A stretch of 64,000 nucleotides of DNA, from the NCBI RefSeq assembly GCF_963678635.1, contig NC_087063.1:21024701-21088700 (forward strand), read 5' to 3'. Positions 18,443 through 27,752 of the stretch are shown here, one piece after another; position 1 is the stretch's first letter; the number at the start of each line of letters is the position of its first letter. This DNA is from Symsagittifera roscoffensis (Eukaryota > Xenacoelomorpha > Acoela > Convolutidae). The translations under genes and the position numbers were made by a program. The notes beneath the pieces are model-generated. The model was not told where the DNA came from. It saw only the letters and a list, made by a program, of their open reading frames with translations, and did not search any database.

Positions 18443-21400
18443 ATGGCAGACCGATTCTGGAACTCTATGCCCACGGCTCTGCAGAGGCCCACTCTTGACG
18501 AGCTGTACAGACGCTTGAGGGACCTGGACCACACCCAGATCGACGAGAGAATGGCGGTGATGCTGAATGCGATCCTCCAGTTGGAGGACCAGGGCGAGTG
18601 CAGGGAGTCTGCGACGGAGGCTGTCTTGATAGTCGGCTACACCACTGAGGGCATATCAAATCGAGCACAGACCAGATGGTTGTCTTGGAATGCGGATGGA
18701 GGAGTAAGGGGCTTTGACTTGGCAAGAAATCCTGGCCTGAGTAACAACACCGAACACGGCGCAGGAGAGTTCCCGCTACCGACGAGGCCAACAGCGAGAT
18801 CCACGGGCCAGAGCTCGAGTAAGGTGCCGTCGATGTCGCGGGCGCAACAGACGACCGAGGCATATCCGGAGCTGGGAGTCCTAAGGAAAGAGCTTGAGAA
18901 GGCGCTGAAGGAAAGGAATAAAGCGAACCTCGATCGGGATCAGGCGAAGTTGGATAGGGAGAGGCTTCAGCTGGAGAGAGACCAGGCAGTCGACGAGCGG
19001 GATCAGACGTTGAAATTACTTGAGATGCTAAGGGCGGAACATCAGCAGGAGCTAAAGGTGCGGGAGAACGCCGCGAATCGTGATCAACTAAAGTCGGAGT
19101 TGGAAAGGATAGAACAACGACAACGCGAGCTGGACGCACAAAAGGGAGCCAGGTCAAACGAACGAGTGGTGACAAGCTCAAGGCCAGAGTCGCGCATGGA
19201 GGTGGATGAAGCTCCCAGGGCTAGAGGACGGTTCAACCTTGACCGCGAGGCCAGGGAACACATGAGTGAAGGGTTGGAGGTCTGGATACCGAATGACGCG
19301 ACGCCCTCCTTGCGCAATCTAGAGACCCAACCTGTACGTCCTCTGATGGATGTGGTGTTACCAGGATATACACCAACCTCGACCTCGAGCGGTAGTCAGG
19401 TGAGTGGCGCCTCATCGCGCCTGAAGGAGCTGGGCGAGAAATTGCAGCAGCAGAGTCGTGAAAGAGCGACAAGGCCAGAGCTTCCCCCAACTTGGAGGGA
19501 ACAGCCGGTCAGAAACGTCGTGATCGCGAGCTACAAGAAGAACACAGAGGGGAACTACCACAAGCATAGTCGGCTGGACTGGAATGCGGAACAGCAAGCC
19601 AGGAGGGACTGCTTCCACGACGCAGCCTGGGTGCAGTATCTAGCGCCACCTCGTGTGCCAGAGGGTGCGGTTCACCTGATTATAGGAGACAGCCTGGTGC
19701 GGGTGTTGACCCAGATCCGGTCACATTGGCAGACGGGAGTCTTGAGTTTCGCTGGAGCTGCTACGCCACAGATGTTGGCAACTCTGGACATGCTAGGAAT
19801 GACCAAAGTTTACACAGTCACCTTGATGGTTGGGACCAACGACGTGTCGAGAGGAGAAGCAAGGAAAGTGACGAGGCTATGCGACAAGATGAGTTGCCTT
19901 CTTGAGGAGCTGAGGATCCAAATGGATCCCATCCTGCTGACGATATGCACGGTCCCCTATAACATGATGTTTGATCAACACTCCCTAGAGATGAACCAGA
20001 GGGTGCGGAGCCTGAACAAGGCGATCCGAGAAATACACCGAAACAGTGTGCTTCCTCTCAGGCTGTTAGACGTTGCAGAACGCATGGAGAACAAGGGATT
20101 CCCTGAAGACACCTCGAAAGATGGAATCCATTTCGATAGGCCGAGGGGAGCTGAGTGGCTGAACGACGTCTTCCAGGAACACATAAACACGCTAGAAACG
20201 GACCTGCTGGAGACAGCCCAATTCACTTTAGGGCCACCTCCCAACCCACCATTCCTTGCCTCGAGGGCCTTGGCTGGTCGATTGGGAGCGAGAGTTGATA
20301 CTAGAGATAGCTCGAGGAGCAGTCAGACCCGATTGCAGAGTGCCACACCAATGGAGTCAGAGGAGGTAGAGTCATCAACACCTCCGACCTCGGCGATGTC
20401 CTCCGTGGTGGTGGCAGATGGCAGGAGAGAAAAGAAGTCTAGGGAGACTACCCGCTTGAGATATCCTGAGAAGGTGAAGGAACCGGATCTAGAGACTTTG
20501 GAATGCAGACGAGAGTTGGCGGAAACCCTGGGGATCGAACGAGTGTCGCATGAGGACTTGAATAGACATCATTGCGTAGACTGGTTGAAAGCACACGAGG
20601 CGCATTTCTCGAGAACGAAGTTAATGGAGACTACAGACCTGACTGGAATTCCCACAAAAACGATCATGGGACCCATTAACTACAGGCCTCTTAAGCAGCT
20701 AGGGAGTCCTGGACTTATAGCAGAACCTCCCAAGCACCGAACTGGCATCGCCAGGATCAGGTTGGCAACCCCGGCGCAATTGAAGGTAGTAGACAAGCTA
20801 CTCAACCCGGGGGGAATGGAGTTGCCTGACGCTGCTTACGAAGGTCCAAGGTTGGCAGAGGATCCCAGGTACGGGAAGCCCTGTGGCGGCACCCAATTGG
20901 CCAAGACTCTGGCAGTTTATGATAGAGCAGATCCAGCTGCTGCAAGAGTGATCATTGTGGCGGGATCAGACTTCGAAGGAACGTCTCCCAAGTTGTTCTG
21001 GCCGGAGACTCTGGTATACTCTTTGCCAGGAGCCGAATTGAACCAGATGTTGACCCTAGTGGTGGCAATAAAGTCGGAGATGCCCTGTGAACCTGAGCTG
21101 CTATTGTTTGCAGGAATGAATGACCACCTGCACGCGATGGGACTTCTTGAGCAACTGAAGGGCAAGGAGATTCCGACATCAAAGAAGATATGGGAGGCTA
21201 TTCAGGCGTTATTTGCGGCGATGAATGAGGTACAAGAGAACGTAGCCTCGAGATTTGGGTCCAAGACAAAGGTGGTGTTTACCACATCCCCAGGATACGC
21301 CAGCATGCCACCCGCCCTACAATTCGTGTATGCGGTCTTAATCTTGATAGCGGAAGGGAGTGAATGGCGGATTCTGATGGCAGCCCCCAATCGAGAGCTG

Positions 21401-24400
21401 GAGCCAGTAAACTTGAGACTTTACAGATCAGAATTACCAGCGGCATGGGCTGACATATCTCATGCGCTGAGGGGCTTTTACGGACTAGCCGATGTCTTGA
21501 TTGTATTGGATGAGGTACTCTTGCTAGAGATATCGAACTTTGCTAGACAACTCAAGTTCAGCCCAGTCATCGGGGACGACCACCCGGCGATAAACCAGTT
21601 GACGGCCAGCCTGTGGTTCCGGAGTATGGATGTGAAAGTCGCAAATTCCACCAGCAGGACTAGAGGTCCCGGCAACGAGAGAAGAAATGTGGTCGAGACG
21701 GAGAAACAGTTAGAATCGATGAAATATCGCTTGACCCAAGAGAATGGCTGGTGGCCATTCCAGACACCAAGGCTGGAGAACGCCACGAATAAAACGAGGG
21801 AGGAAGCACCACTCCTCGTGAAACAAATCTGGAGTTTTCTAGAGAAGCAACTGGAGCTAGCTGAAAGGAGAGACATGACGGTGGTTAGATTTGTCTCGGC
21901 CGCCAATGAAGTGACGATTGGAGGATTTTGGAGAGAGCACGCCAACGGCGAATTGAAGACTAGGAGAGATTACGAGATTCTCAAGTTCTTGAGTCCTTGC
22001 TGGGAGAGAGAATTCTTGGCAGGAGTGTTCGGCACCACGGCGACTATCTTCGGAGCCTTCGTGCAGGAGATACTGGGCATGCCCATCAGCCTGCTCTTGG
22101 CCCTGTATTTGGTCTACCCCAGATACTTGTTCAATATGGGTCCAGCATATATGTTTAGTCGGGGAGTGGAGACACTTCGAGTTGATGGGTACCTGGCACT
22201 AGTGCTCTTGACCCATGGGGAATTGGTGTCGTTTCATCGGTTAATGGAATATGGAGAACCTCTGTCTATGGGGAGAGTCCACACGAGCATTGAAACCAGC
22301 TCCTACAAGTGCGCCGCAGGGTTGAAGACACTGCTGGTGCAATACCTCATGATGCAGAATCGATACATGACGGGTGAAGATGAGAACCCAACCTCGAGAG
22401 AAGAATGGGAGAAGGCGAACAGAGGGATGCCTCTGTTGACGGACCTGTGTCTGGCAATGAGGTCGGACCCAATGGGGATAATCCGAGGTCTGGAGGAGGT
22501 GGTGACCTGCATCTATGGTCCAGCAGTGACGTACGCGTTTCCAGATCCCCTGGTGATAACGTATCATCACTCGGTGACGCACTTGAGTCTCATCAGCGTA
22601 CTGGATGGTGCAGCGCTGAATTGGTGTCAGCAGGAAGTGCTCAGGGCGCGTATGAGCAACACGGTACTCTTCGGAAAAGTGAAAGATGCTGAGATGATGG
22701 TGTGCAATTTCAGGGGACAAATGCAATGCAGAATGGGAGGCAAGCGAGAGGGCCCTATTGAAATGTATCCCAAATTCTGGAACTTGAACCCATTGACGGC
22801 GGACGGACGAGAAATCTTGAGAATTCCTGCCTGGAAGGAGTGCTTCGCACTGGTGAAGAGGGAGCTAGAGACCATAATGGAGAAAGAAATCCTCCCGGCA
22901 ACCATGCCTGAGTTCCCAATAGTCAGGAGGATGACCTTAGGAATGAATAGTCCCTTGGTAGTTCCCTCCATAATGGCGAGGATGAGAGCGGAGGAAATGC
23001 AGAAGGATTTCACTGATGGCTGGGACCCCCTGTTCATTGGCTACACGGCGGCGGTCTACTTCCATACCAGCGAGATGAAGGTAAATTCGTGGACGACGCA
23101 AGCAAAAAAGAGTAGAGGTTCGCAGCCCCCTGGATATGAGGTGCGGAAAGTCTTGAGGACTCTTGAGAAGGAAGGACTTGAGAATATGCTACCCATATGG
23201 GATGATGGCAGGATGATCGTGATGGAGGGACACGTCGCACTGGTGGACGACATGAAATTTGCCACGAGAAAATATAAGGCGCCCTATGGCTTGGAACAGG
23301 TGGAAATAAGACAGGAAGGAACAGAACTAGATGCAGCAGGTCAACTGCACGTAGCACTGACGGAATACAAAAAGCTGGATCCCGCGACACCATCACCACT
23401 GTCCGTGGACACACCTGGAGACAAGAGGAGCGGACCCGTCGAGGACCGATTTAAGAAAATTCTCGAGAGAAGGAGACATGAGTCAGAAGAAGAGAGTATG
23501 GATGAAACTCTCAGTGAAGCTGGTGAAGACATGGAAGTGGGAAATACGCCTGAACCAGGGCCATCAGGGGAGGAGCTCACCACTCAAGAGCTGTTGAAAG
23601 ATTTGAGCGAGGAGAATTGGGCAGATACTGCCACACCACCCCTGATTCCGTCTCCACGGAAGAACCTAGAGTTGCCATTGGCAGGTGAAACCTTCAATAT
23701 GGGGATGTTACTCTTGAGCTCGGAGGAAAGGGAGAAGAACACGTTCGAAGGGAATAGGGACATATTCTTGGGATCTCTCGAGGATGACGCTTGGCAGGAG
23801 TTCCTGGAGGAATTCAATCGAGAAGTGGGCAGCGAGACGACGCTGGACAAGTTCAAGAAGGAACTGTGGGACGCAGTAGTGAGATTCGGGGAACCGCTCC
23901 TGATAGGAACGGGCCTGGATGAGAAAGCAAGAAAAGAGCTGCTGAACAAGCTAGTGGAGCTGAGGAACGCACGATCGAAGACTAGAAAAGAGAAATGTGA
24001 GGACAGCTCTACTCTGAAACGAAAAACTGTGGATAAAATGGTTGATGATATAAAAAGGGATAAGGTTGGGACTAGTAATATGATTAAAAGTACTAATATC
24101 CTTAAGGCTCGAGCAGGGGGGAGGCAAGAGTTGGAAGGAGTGGATGGAGAGGTAGAATCAATGATGATAGCCACCACACCCTCGAGCAGAGACGTGAAGA
24201 CTCGCAAGAGGAAGAGAGAAGTGGAAGGATGGGGTAGTCCTTCAGTGGATGCTGTTTCGGAAGGAAACTTGAGAGAGACGGCGCCCATCGTTTTGGCCCG
24301 ATGCAAGACGGCGGCATACAAGAACAGCTCGGAACTCAGGAAACCACTTGAAGTAGAAAAGGAAATAGAGGTTTCCACCAGTTCTACGTCAGAAGAAGAC

Positions 24401-27322
24401 TTCAAGCCTCAGAAGGTAAACGTGAAGAGAGGTTCAATGAACGGACAGGTAGGGGAAGTGGAGATCGGCAAAGAATGGATCTCGAAGGCACATCAGGACA
24501 TGAGCAAACAAGTGACGAGTGATCCATTGGAGAGGAACAAGACGAGGAACACTTCCCGGACGTGGTGGGTGGCCCTCGAAACATTGAAGGAAATGGAGGA
24601 CTGCTTGAAGAAGTTGGATAGTGGAATAGCTCGCAGGCGACGCAATTGGGCCACCCAGCAGAAAGCCGAGGTTAATAAGATAGAGATGGCAAGTCATCTG
24701 AAGAGGTCCTGGCAGAGTTTGTTGAAGGATCATTTTGAAGAGGCGATGAGAACATCCTCATCAGCACCGCCACTAATGGCGAATCCCTTCGTTAGAACTG
24801 CGGGACAATTAATGTTCACCTGGAGTCTGGTGGGAATAGAGTTGGAGACATTGACCTCGTATGACAGGCTGAAGCTGGGAAGCAAGAAGCTAGAGGTGTA
24901 TCAGGCACTGATGCAACACGTGGCCAGGGACAATTCAGGCTTGAGCCTGGCTAGGAGAAAAGATGCCACATGTTTCTTGAGATGGACAATGTCAATGATG
25001 TCTGATAGCACCATCCTGGCATGCCACCAGAGAGCAAGTGGAAGTAAAACCATGGAGAGAAGGGTCTCAACGATCATCTTGAATGTATATCAAAGTACAG
25101 GAATAGAGAAAGAAGATGGTTCCAGACTATCCTTAGAGAGCCACCGAAAGCTGGACGAGGTACGGAGGTTCTCTAATAAGAAGTTCGAGGAAGAACATGA
25201 TGTTCACCGTAACCTGGCCTCGTCAGAACAGTACTCGAGACTCAGTGAGAAGGGGGAATACCAATACGTGTCTGGAGTGCTGGGAATAGCCTACAATCCC
25301 TTCTTAGACTCGGAAGCTGGAGGAGCCCACAGAAACCATGAGGTAGCGGAGCTGCTGAAGTTTTGGACAGAAAGAATAATGGAGATAGACGCGGTGGAGA
25401 AAGAGGGGCCGAGCCTGGGCCTGATTCTTGAGAAAACACCAGAGGTGATAAGCATGCCGCGCTCAAACAAGAGAGTTGAAGTAAACATGGGCGGTGGAAA
25501 TGGCTTGTTAACCACGAACTTGGGAGTGATATGGAAGCTACTAAGACCCTCCTGGTGTCCACATCCCCATGCGAGTCTAATCGAGGAAACCACCGAGCGA
25601 GTGAGGTTAGCACCAACGGAAGATGAAGATCTGGCGAAGTTAAGTGTGCTGCATAAGCTAATCACGCCCCAGATGCAAGAGCCAAGCGAAAGGACGAGCG
25701 ACCCCGGGTCAGCAAAGAAATTGGAGCCGGGTAGCTGTCTGGATTCGACGTGTGGGAACGGAGAGCACATCTGCGATGGACGGTCATGCGTCAGGATACT
25801 GTCGTTTCAAAAAGAAGACCTGGTCACTTGGTTCGAAGACATCACAGAAAGGGAGAAAAGTGAAGTGCAAATAATAGCGGAATGTTACGCGAGAACCACG
25901 GTGAATATAGCGACAGCTCTCGGATTCTTCTCGAGAATGTGTGGTCTGCAGGCACTGGAGAGACTGGAGTCTGAGCATCATTTAGTGACGGCGTTGAGCG
26001 TGGAATCATGGCCCGGGGTGTTGCAGGTGACTCAAAAACACATCCGGAGCTGGAAAGTTGGTCTTGAGGCGGAAATGGGATTTCCCCTGAGCGAAGCTTA
26101 TGGCTTGCCATTGAACGCGAAATCGCTGATAGGGTCAATGATGGCCAACTTGTGCGGAAGTCACTACCCGCTACACATGGCGATGGTGGAAGTGTCCAGC
26201 CAGAGAATACTGGTGGACAAGGCCTTCTCAGTGCCCAAGTGCGTGAGGTTGGCTCGGATGTCGCATCACTCGCACAAGTTGTTGAGAAAAATCAAAGGGA
26301 CAGTACCAAAAGAATTGAGAGATGACTTAAGCGAAATCTGGGGAGAAGATCTTCTGAAGTTGGAAAGAGAAAACACAAGCGATCACGAGAGACAAAACGT
26401 GATCGGGAAACCTGTGGGAAGTACTCCGAACCTGGAAGACAACGACACGATGCACGAGAAAATGATGGAGCTTGAGCCTCTCTTGGAAGCCTCAGGGGAG
26501 CGTAATCTCAGGAGCATTGAGATCTCTCATGGGGAATGCCCATGCCACTGTTTGGCACAAACGGTGTGGTATCCAGATCACAAGAACCTTTGCCTGGTGT
26601 GGGATGTGGAAGAGATTCGGTCGATCGGACTACCGGATCACCGGCAGAAGGTGACGCTCTTAGTAGTGAGTACGATGTTAGCTCTGAGATGGATAGAAGA
26701 GAATATAACGAAATATCGGGAGGCGACGACGCCAACGGCTGAGTCAATATACGCGATAGACTACAGCAGGAGACTTGAGTTGTTTGAGACTGCGTGCAAA
26801 GTATTCGCCATACCAACGGAAGTCAGGCACGTATGGAGTCGCTTGAGGTACTTTCCATGGTTTCGGGCGACACTGACGTCTTGGTTGTACAGGGCAACGA
26901 AAGATCACATGAGAAAACATCAAAAGGAGTATCGACAGTTCCAGGCCGAGATTGGGCCGGAAGCTTTCAAGAGACCCCTGCTAACCCATCGTAATGCGAT
27001 CACGACGGGATGGAAGAGAGTGGGTAAGATGTCTAGAGACAACACCAAAGCGAGGGAGTCGATACTAGAGGAAGACCTGGCGAAGAACGTGAGCTTGAGC
27101 CTGCACAACTCCTTTTGCTTGAACCGAGAAGCTAGGGTGAAGGCACTACCCAACCAAGCAAAGAGATTGCAGGAGCAGAGAGAATGGATGCGATCCTATG
27201 AACAGCTGAAGGCTTGGGAGGAGATTGTGATTAGTTCCGATGATGAAGAGGAACTGTTGAGACAGTTTGCCGCATCTAGCACTTCAGGAGGCAGTACCTC
27301 CAAGGCGAAGAGCACGAGATGA
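18443..27322 (+). CDS. ORF2 protein (2959 aa) with tandem SGNH-hydrolase-like domains; function unknown
   Basis: I do not recognise the whole protein. Residues 147-235 form a long charged coiled coil. Residues about 405-590 are an SGNH/GDSL hydrolase-like domain: block I IIGDSL (Ser417), block II Gly438, block III VGTNDV (Gly464, Asn466, Asp467), block V DGIHFD (Asp560, His563). The Ser-Asp-His triad and the oxyanion Gly and Asn are all present. Residues about 830-1060 repeat the layout in degenerate form: VAGSDF at 841-843, AGMNDH at 891-895 and GDDHP at 1044-1048, with the nucleophile position shuffled. About 1190-1232 is strongly hydrophobic. A Cys cluster (C-X4-C-X6-C-X4-C) sits near 2431, and CPCHC near 2700. 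The tail IVISSDDEEE (2928-2937) resembles a SUMO-interaction motif. No signal peptide or clear envelope features are seen. Esterase domains are known from LINE ORF1 proteins; one in this position of a gypsy element is unusual. Confidence 0.9.
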   Translation: MADRFWNSMPTALQRPTLDELYRRLRDLDHTQIDERMAVMLNAILQLEDQGECRESATEAVLIVGYTTEGISNRAQTRWLSWNADGGVRGFDLARNPGLSNNTEHGAGEFPLPTRPTARSTGQSSSKVPSMSRAQQTTEAYPELGVLRKELEKALKERNKANLDRDQAKLDRERLQLERDQAVDERDQTLKLLEMLRAEHQQELKVRENAANRDQLKSELERIEQRQRELDAQKGARSNERVVTSSRPESRMEVDEAPRARGRFNLDREAREHMSEGLEVWIPNDATPSLRNLETQPVRPLMDVVLPGYTPTSTSSGSQVSGASSRLKELGEKLQQQSRERATRPELPPTWREQPVRNVVIASYKKNTEGNYHKHSRLDWNAEQQARRDCFHDAAWVQYLAPPRVPEGAVHLIIGDSLVRVLTQIRSHWQTGVLSFAGAATPQMLATLDMLGMTKVYTVTLMVGTNDVSRGEARKVTRLCDKMSCLLEELRIQMDPILLTICTVPYNMMFDQHSLEMNQRVRSLNKAIREIHRNSVLPLRLLDVAERMENKGFPEDTSKDGIHFDRPRGAEWLNDVFQEHINTLETDLLETAQFTLGPPPNPPFLASRALAGRLGARVDTRDSSRSSQTRLQSATPMESEEVESSTPPTSAMSSVVVADGRREKKSRETTRLRYPEKVKEPDLETLECRRELAETLGIERVSHEDLNRHHCVDWLKAHEAHFSRTKLMETTDLTGIPTKTIMGPINYRPLKQLGSPGLIAEPPKHRTGIARIRLATPAQLKVVDKLLNPGGMELPDAAYEGPRLAEDPRYGKPCGGTQLAKTLAVYDRADPAAARVIIVAGSDFEGTSPKLFWPETLVYSLPGAELNQMLTLVVAIKSEMPCEPELLLFAGMNDHLHAMGLLEQLKGKEIPTSKKIWEAIQALFAAMNEVQENVASRFGSKTKVVFTTSPGYASMPPALQFVYAVLILIAEGSEWRILMAAPNRELEPVNLRLYRSELPAAWADISHALRGFYGLADVLIVLDEVLLLEISNFARQLKFSPVIGDDHPAINQLTASLWFRSMDVKVANSTSRTRGPGNERRNVVETEKQLESMKYRLTQENGWWPFQTPRLENATNKTREEAPLLVKQIWSFLEKQLELAERRDMTVVRFVSAANEVTIGGFWREHANGELKTRRDYEILKFLSPCWEREFLAGVFGTTATIFGAFVQEILGMPISLLLALYLVYPRYLFNMGPAYMFSRGVETLRVDGYLALVLLTHGELVSFHRLMEYGEPLSMGRVHTSIETSSYKCAAGLKTLLVQYLMMQNRYMTGEDENPTSREEWEKANRGMPLLTDLCLAMRSDPMGIIRGLEEVVTCIYGPAVTYAFPDPLVITYHHSVTHLSLISVLDGAALNWCQQEVLRARMSNTVLFGKVKDAEMMVCNFRGQMQCRMGGKREGPIEMYPKFWNLNPLTADGREILRIPAWKECFALVKRELETIMEKEILPATMPEFPIVRRMTLGMNSPLVVPSIMARMRAEEMQKDFTDGWDPLFIGYTAAVYFHTSEMKVNSWTTQAKKSRGSQPPGYEVRKVLRTLEKEGLENMLPIWDDGRMIVMEGHVALVDDMKFATRKYKAPYGLEQVEIRQEGTELDAAGQLHVALTEYKKLDPATPSPLSVDTPGDKRSGPVEDRFKKILERRRHESEEESMDETLSEAGEDMEVGNTPEPGPSGEELTTQELLKDLSEENWADTATPPLIPSPRKNLELPLAGETFNMGMLLLSSEEREKNTFEGNRDIFLGSLEDDAWQEFLEEFNREVGSETTLDKFKKELWDAVVRFGEPLLIGTGLDEKARKELLNKLVELRNARSKTRKEKCEDSSTLKRKTVDKMVDDIKRDKVGTSNMIKSTNILKARAGGRQELEGVDGEVESMMIATTPSSRDVKTRKRKREVEGWGSPSVDAVSEGNLRETAPIVLARCKTAAYKNSSELRKPLEVEKEIEVSTSSTSEEDFKPQKVNVKRGSMNGQVGEVEIGKEWISKAHQDMSKQVTSDPLERNKTRNTSRTWWVALETLKEMEDCLKKLDSGIARRRRNWATQQKAEVNKIEMASHLKRSWQSLLKDHFEEAMRTSSSAPPLMANPFVRTAGQLMFTWSLVGIELETLTSYDRLKLGSKKLEVYQALMQHVARDNSGLSLARRKDATCFLRWTMSMMSDSTILACHQRASGSKTMERRVSTIILNVYQSTGIEKEDGSRLSLESHRKLDEVRRFSNKKFEEEHDVHRNLASSEQYSRLSEKGEYQYVSGVLGIAYNPFLDSEAGGAHRNHEVAELLKFWTERIMEIDAVEKEGPSLGLILEKTPEVISMPRSNKRVEVNMGGGNGLLTTNLGVIWKLLRPSWCPHPHASLIEETTERVRLAPTEDEDLAKLSVLHKLITPQMQEPSERTSDPGSAKKLEPGSCLDSTCGNGEHICDGRSCVRILSFQKEDLVTWFEDITEREKSEVQIIAECYARTTVNIATALGFFSRMCGLQALERLESEHHLVTALSVESWPGVLQVTQKHIRSWKVGLEAEMGFPLSEAYGLPLNAKSLIGSMMANLCGSHYPLHMAMVEVSSQRILVDKAFSVPKCVRLARMSHHSHKLLRKIKGTVPKELRDDLSEIWGEDLLKLERENTSDHERQNVIGKPVGSTPNLEDNDTMHEKMMELEPLLEASGERNLRSIEISHGECPCHCLAQTVWYPDHKNLCLVWDVEEIRSIGLPDHRQKVTLLVVSTMLALRWIEENITKYREATTPTAESIYAIDYSRRLELFETACKVFAIPTEVRHVWSRLRYFPWFRATLTSWLYRATKDHMRKHQKEYRQFQAEIGPEAFKRPLLTHRNAITTGWKRVGKMSRDNTKARESILEEDLAKNVSLSLHNSFCLNREARVKALPNQAKRLQEQREWMRSYEQLKAWEEIVISSDDEEELLRQFAASSTSGGSTSKAKSTR
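19655..20215 (+). other. SGNH/GDSL hydrolase-like domain 1 of ORF2 (intact triad)
   Basis: The nucleophile block GDS is at 19685-19693, the GxND block at 19832-19843 and the DxxH block at 20120-20131. Spacing (Ser417, Asn466, Asp560, His563) agrees with the roughly 180-220 residue SGNH fold. By analogy this would be an esterase or lipase acting on an ester substrate; the substrate is unknown. Confidence 0.75.
20935..21640 (+). other. Second, degenerate SGNH-like domain of ORF2
   Basis: A VIIVAGSDF strand-turn (20945-20974) replaces the GDS block. It is followed by LLLFAGMNDHL (about 21098-21130, equivalent to the GxND block), a KVVFTTSPG strand and a final GDDHPAIN block at 21572-21595. The order and spacing mimic domain 1, but the nucleophile is displaced, so catalysis is uncertain. 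Confidence 0.5.
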
Positions 27323-27373
27323 ATGGGCAAATCGGATGGATCTTGAGTCTTGAGAGGGAAGGGGGGCTTGAGT

Positions 27374-27400
27374 GTGAATCCGAGTGAAACTTGGATTCAC
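27374..27400 (+). other. Short hairpin downstream of ORF2
   Basis: GTGAATCC (27374-27381) and GGATTCAC (27393-27400) are perfectly complementary around an 11-nt loop, about 50 nt after the stop codon. It could be an RNA structure in the 3' end; function unknown. Confidence 0.5.
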
Positions 27401-27744
27401 GAAAAAGAAATTTTAACAAAGTAAATATTGTTACTAATATACTATATCTATTATATAGATCAAAATGCTGCATGACAATTTCCTGATTGAATAGGACAAA
27501 AGAGATTTTTAAATGATTGGCTTGAAAAGCGAAAATTCAAAGGTGCAGGTAAATGCAGATTTTGATTGCTGTTTAGCAATAGTGTGAAAATTTTAAATGG
27601 TCGTGAATTTTGGGGTGTAGATAATCTTGAATCTGCTGCAAACTTCTGTAAATGACCACTGGCACTGTATCTTGAGCAACACTCGGTTTTTCTGGGACTC
27701 ACTGGCAGAAGACAGCGCGCGATGAGGACATCGATCTCGAGTCC

Positions 27745-27750
27745 GGGGAG
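27745..27750 (+). other. Candidate polypurine tract
   Basis: GGGGAG lies two bases before the TG of the 3' LTR, where plus-strand priming should start. It is short for a polypurine tract, so the call rests mainly on position. Confidence 0.4.
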
Positions 27751-27752
27751 TA

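Larger units (their letters stand above)
27323..27752 (+). other. 3' untranslated segment of the giant element
   Basis: Between the ORF2 stop and the 3' LTR there is an 8-bp perfect hairpin, several CTTGAG copies, and AT-rich DNA without a supportable ORF. It ends in a short purine run before the LTR. Confidence 0.7.

Noticed and set aside
9243..27153. Many antisense open frames of 60-270 codons across the two large ORFs
   Set aside because: They lie opposite the real coding frames, overlap each other and show no domain; they arise from the codon composition of the sense ORFs.
18443..27322. ORF2 as a retroviral envelope
   Set aside because: No signal peptide, no furin-type site with fusion peptide, and no C-terminal membrane anchor; the only hydrophobic block lies in the middle (about residues 1190-1232).
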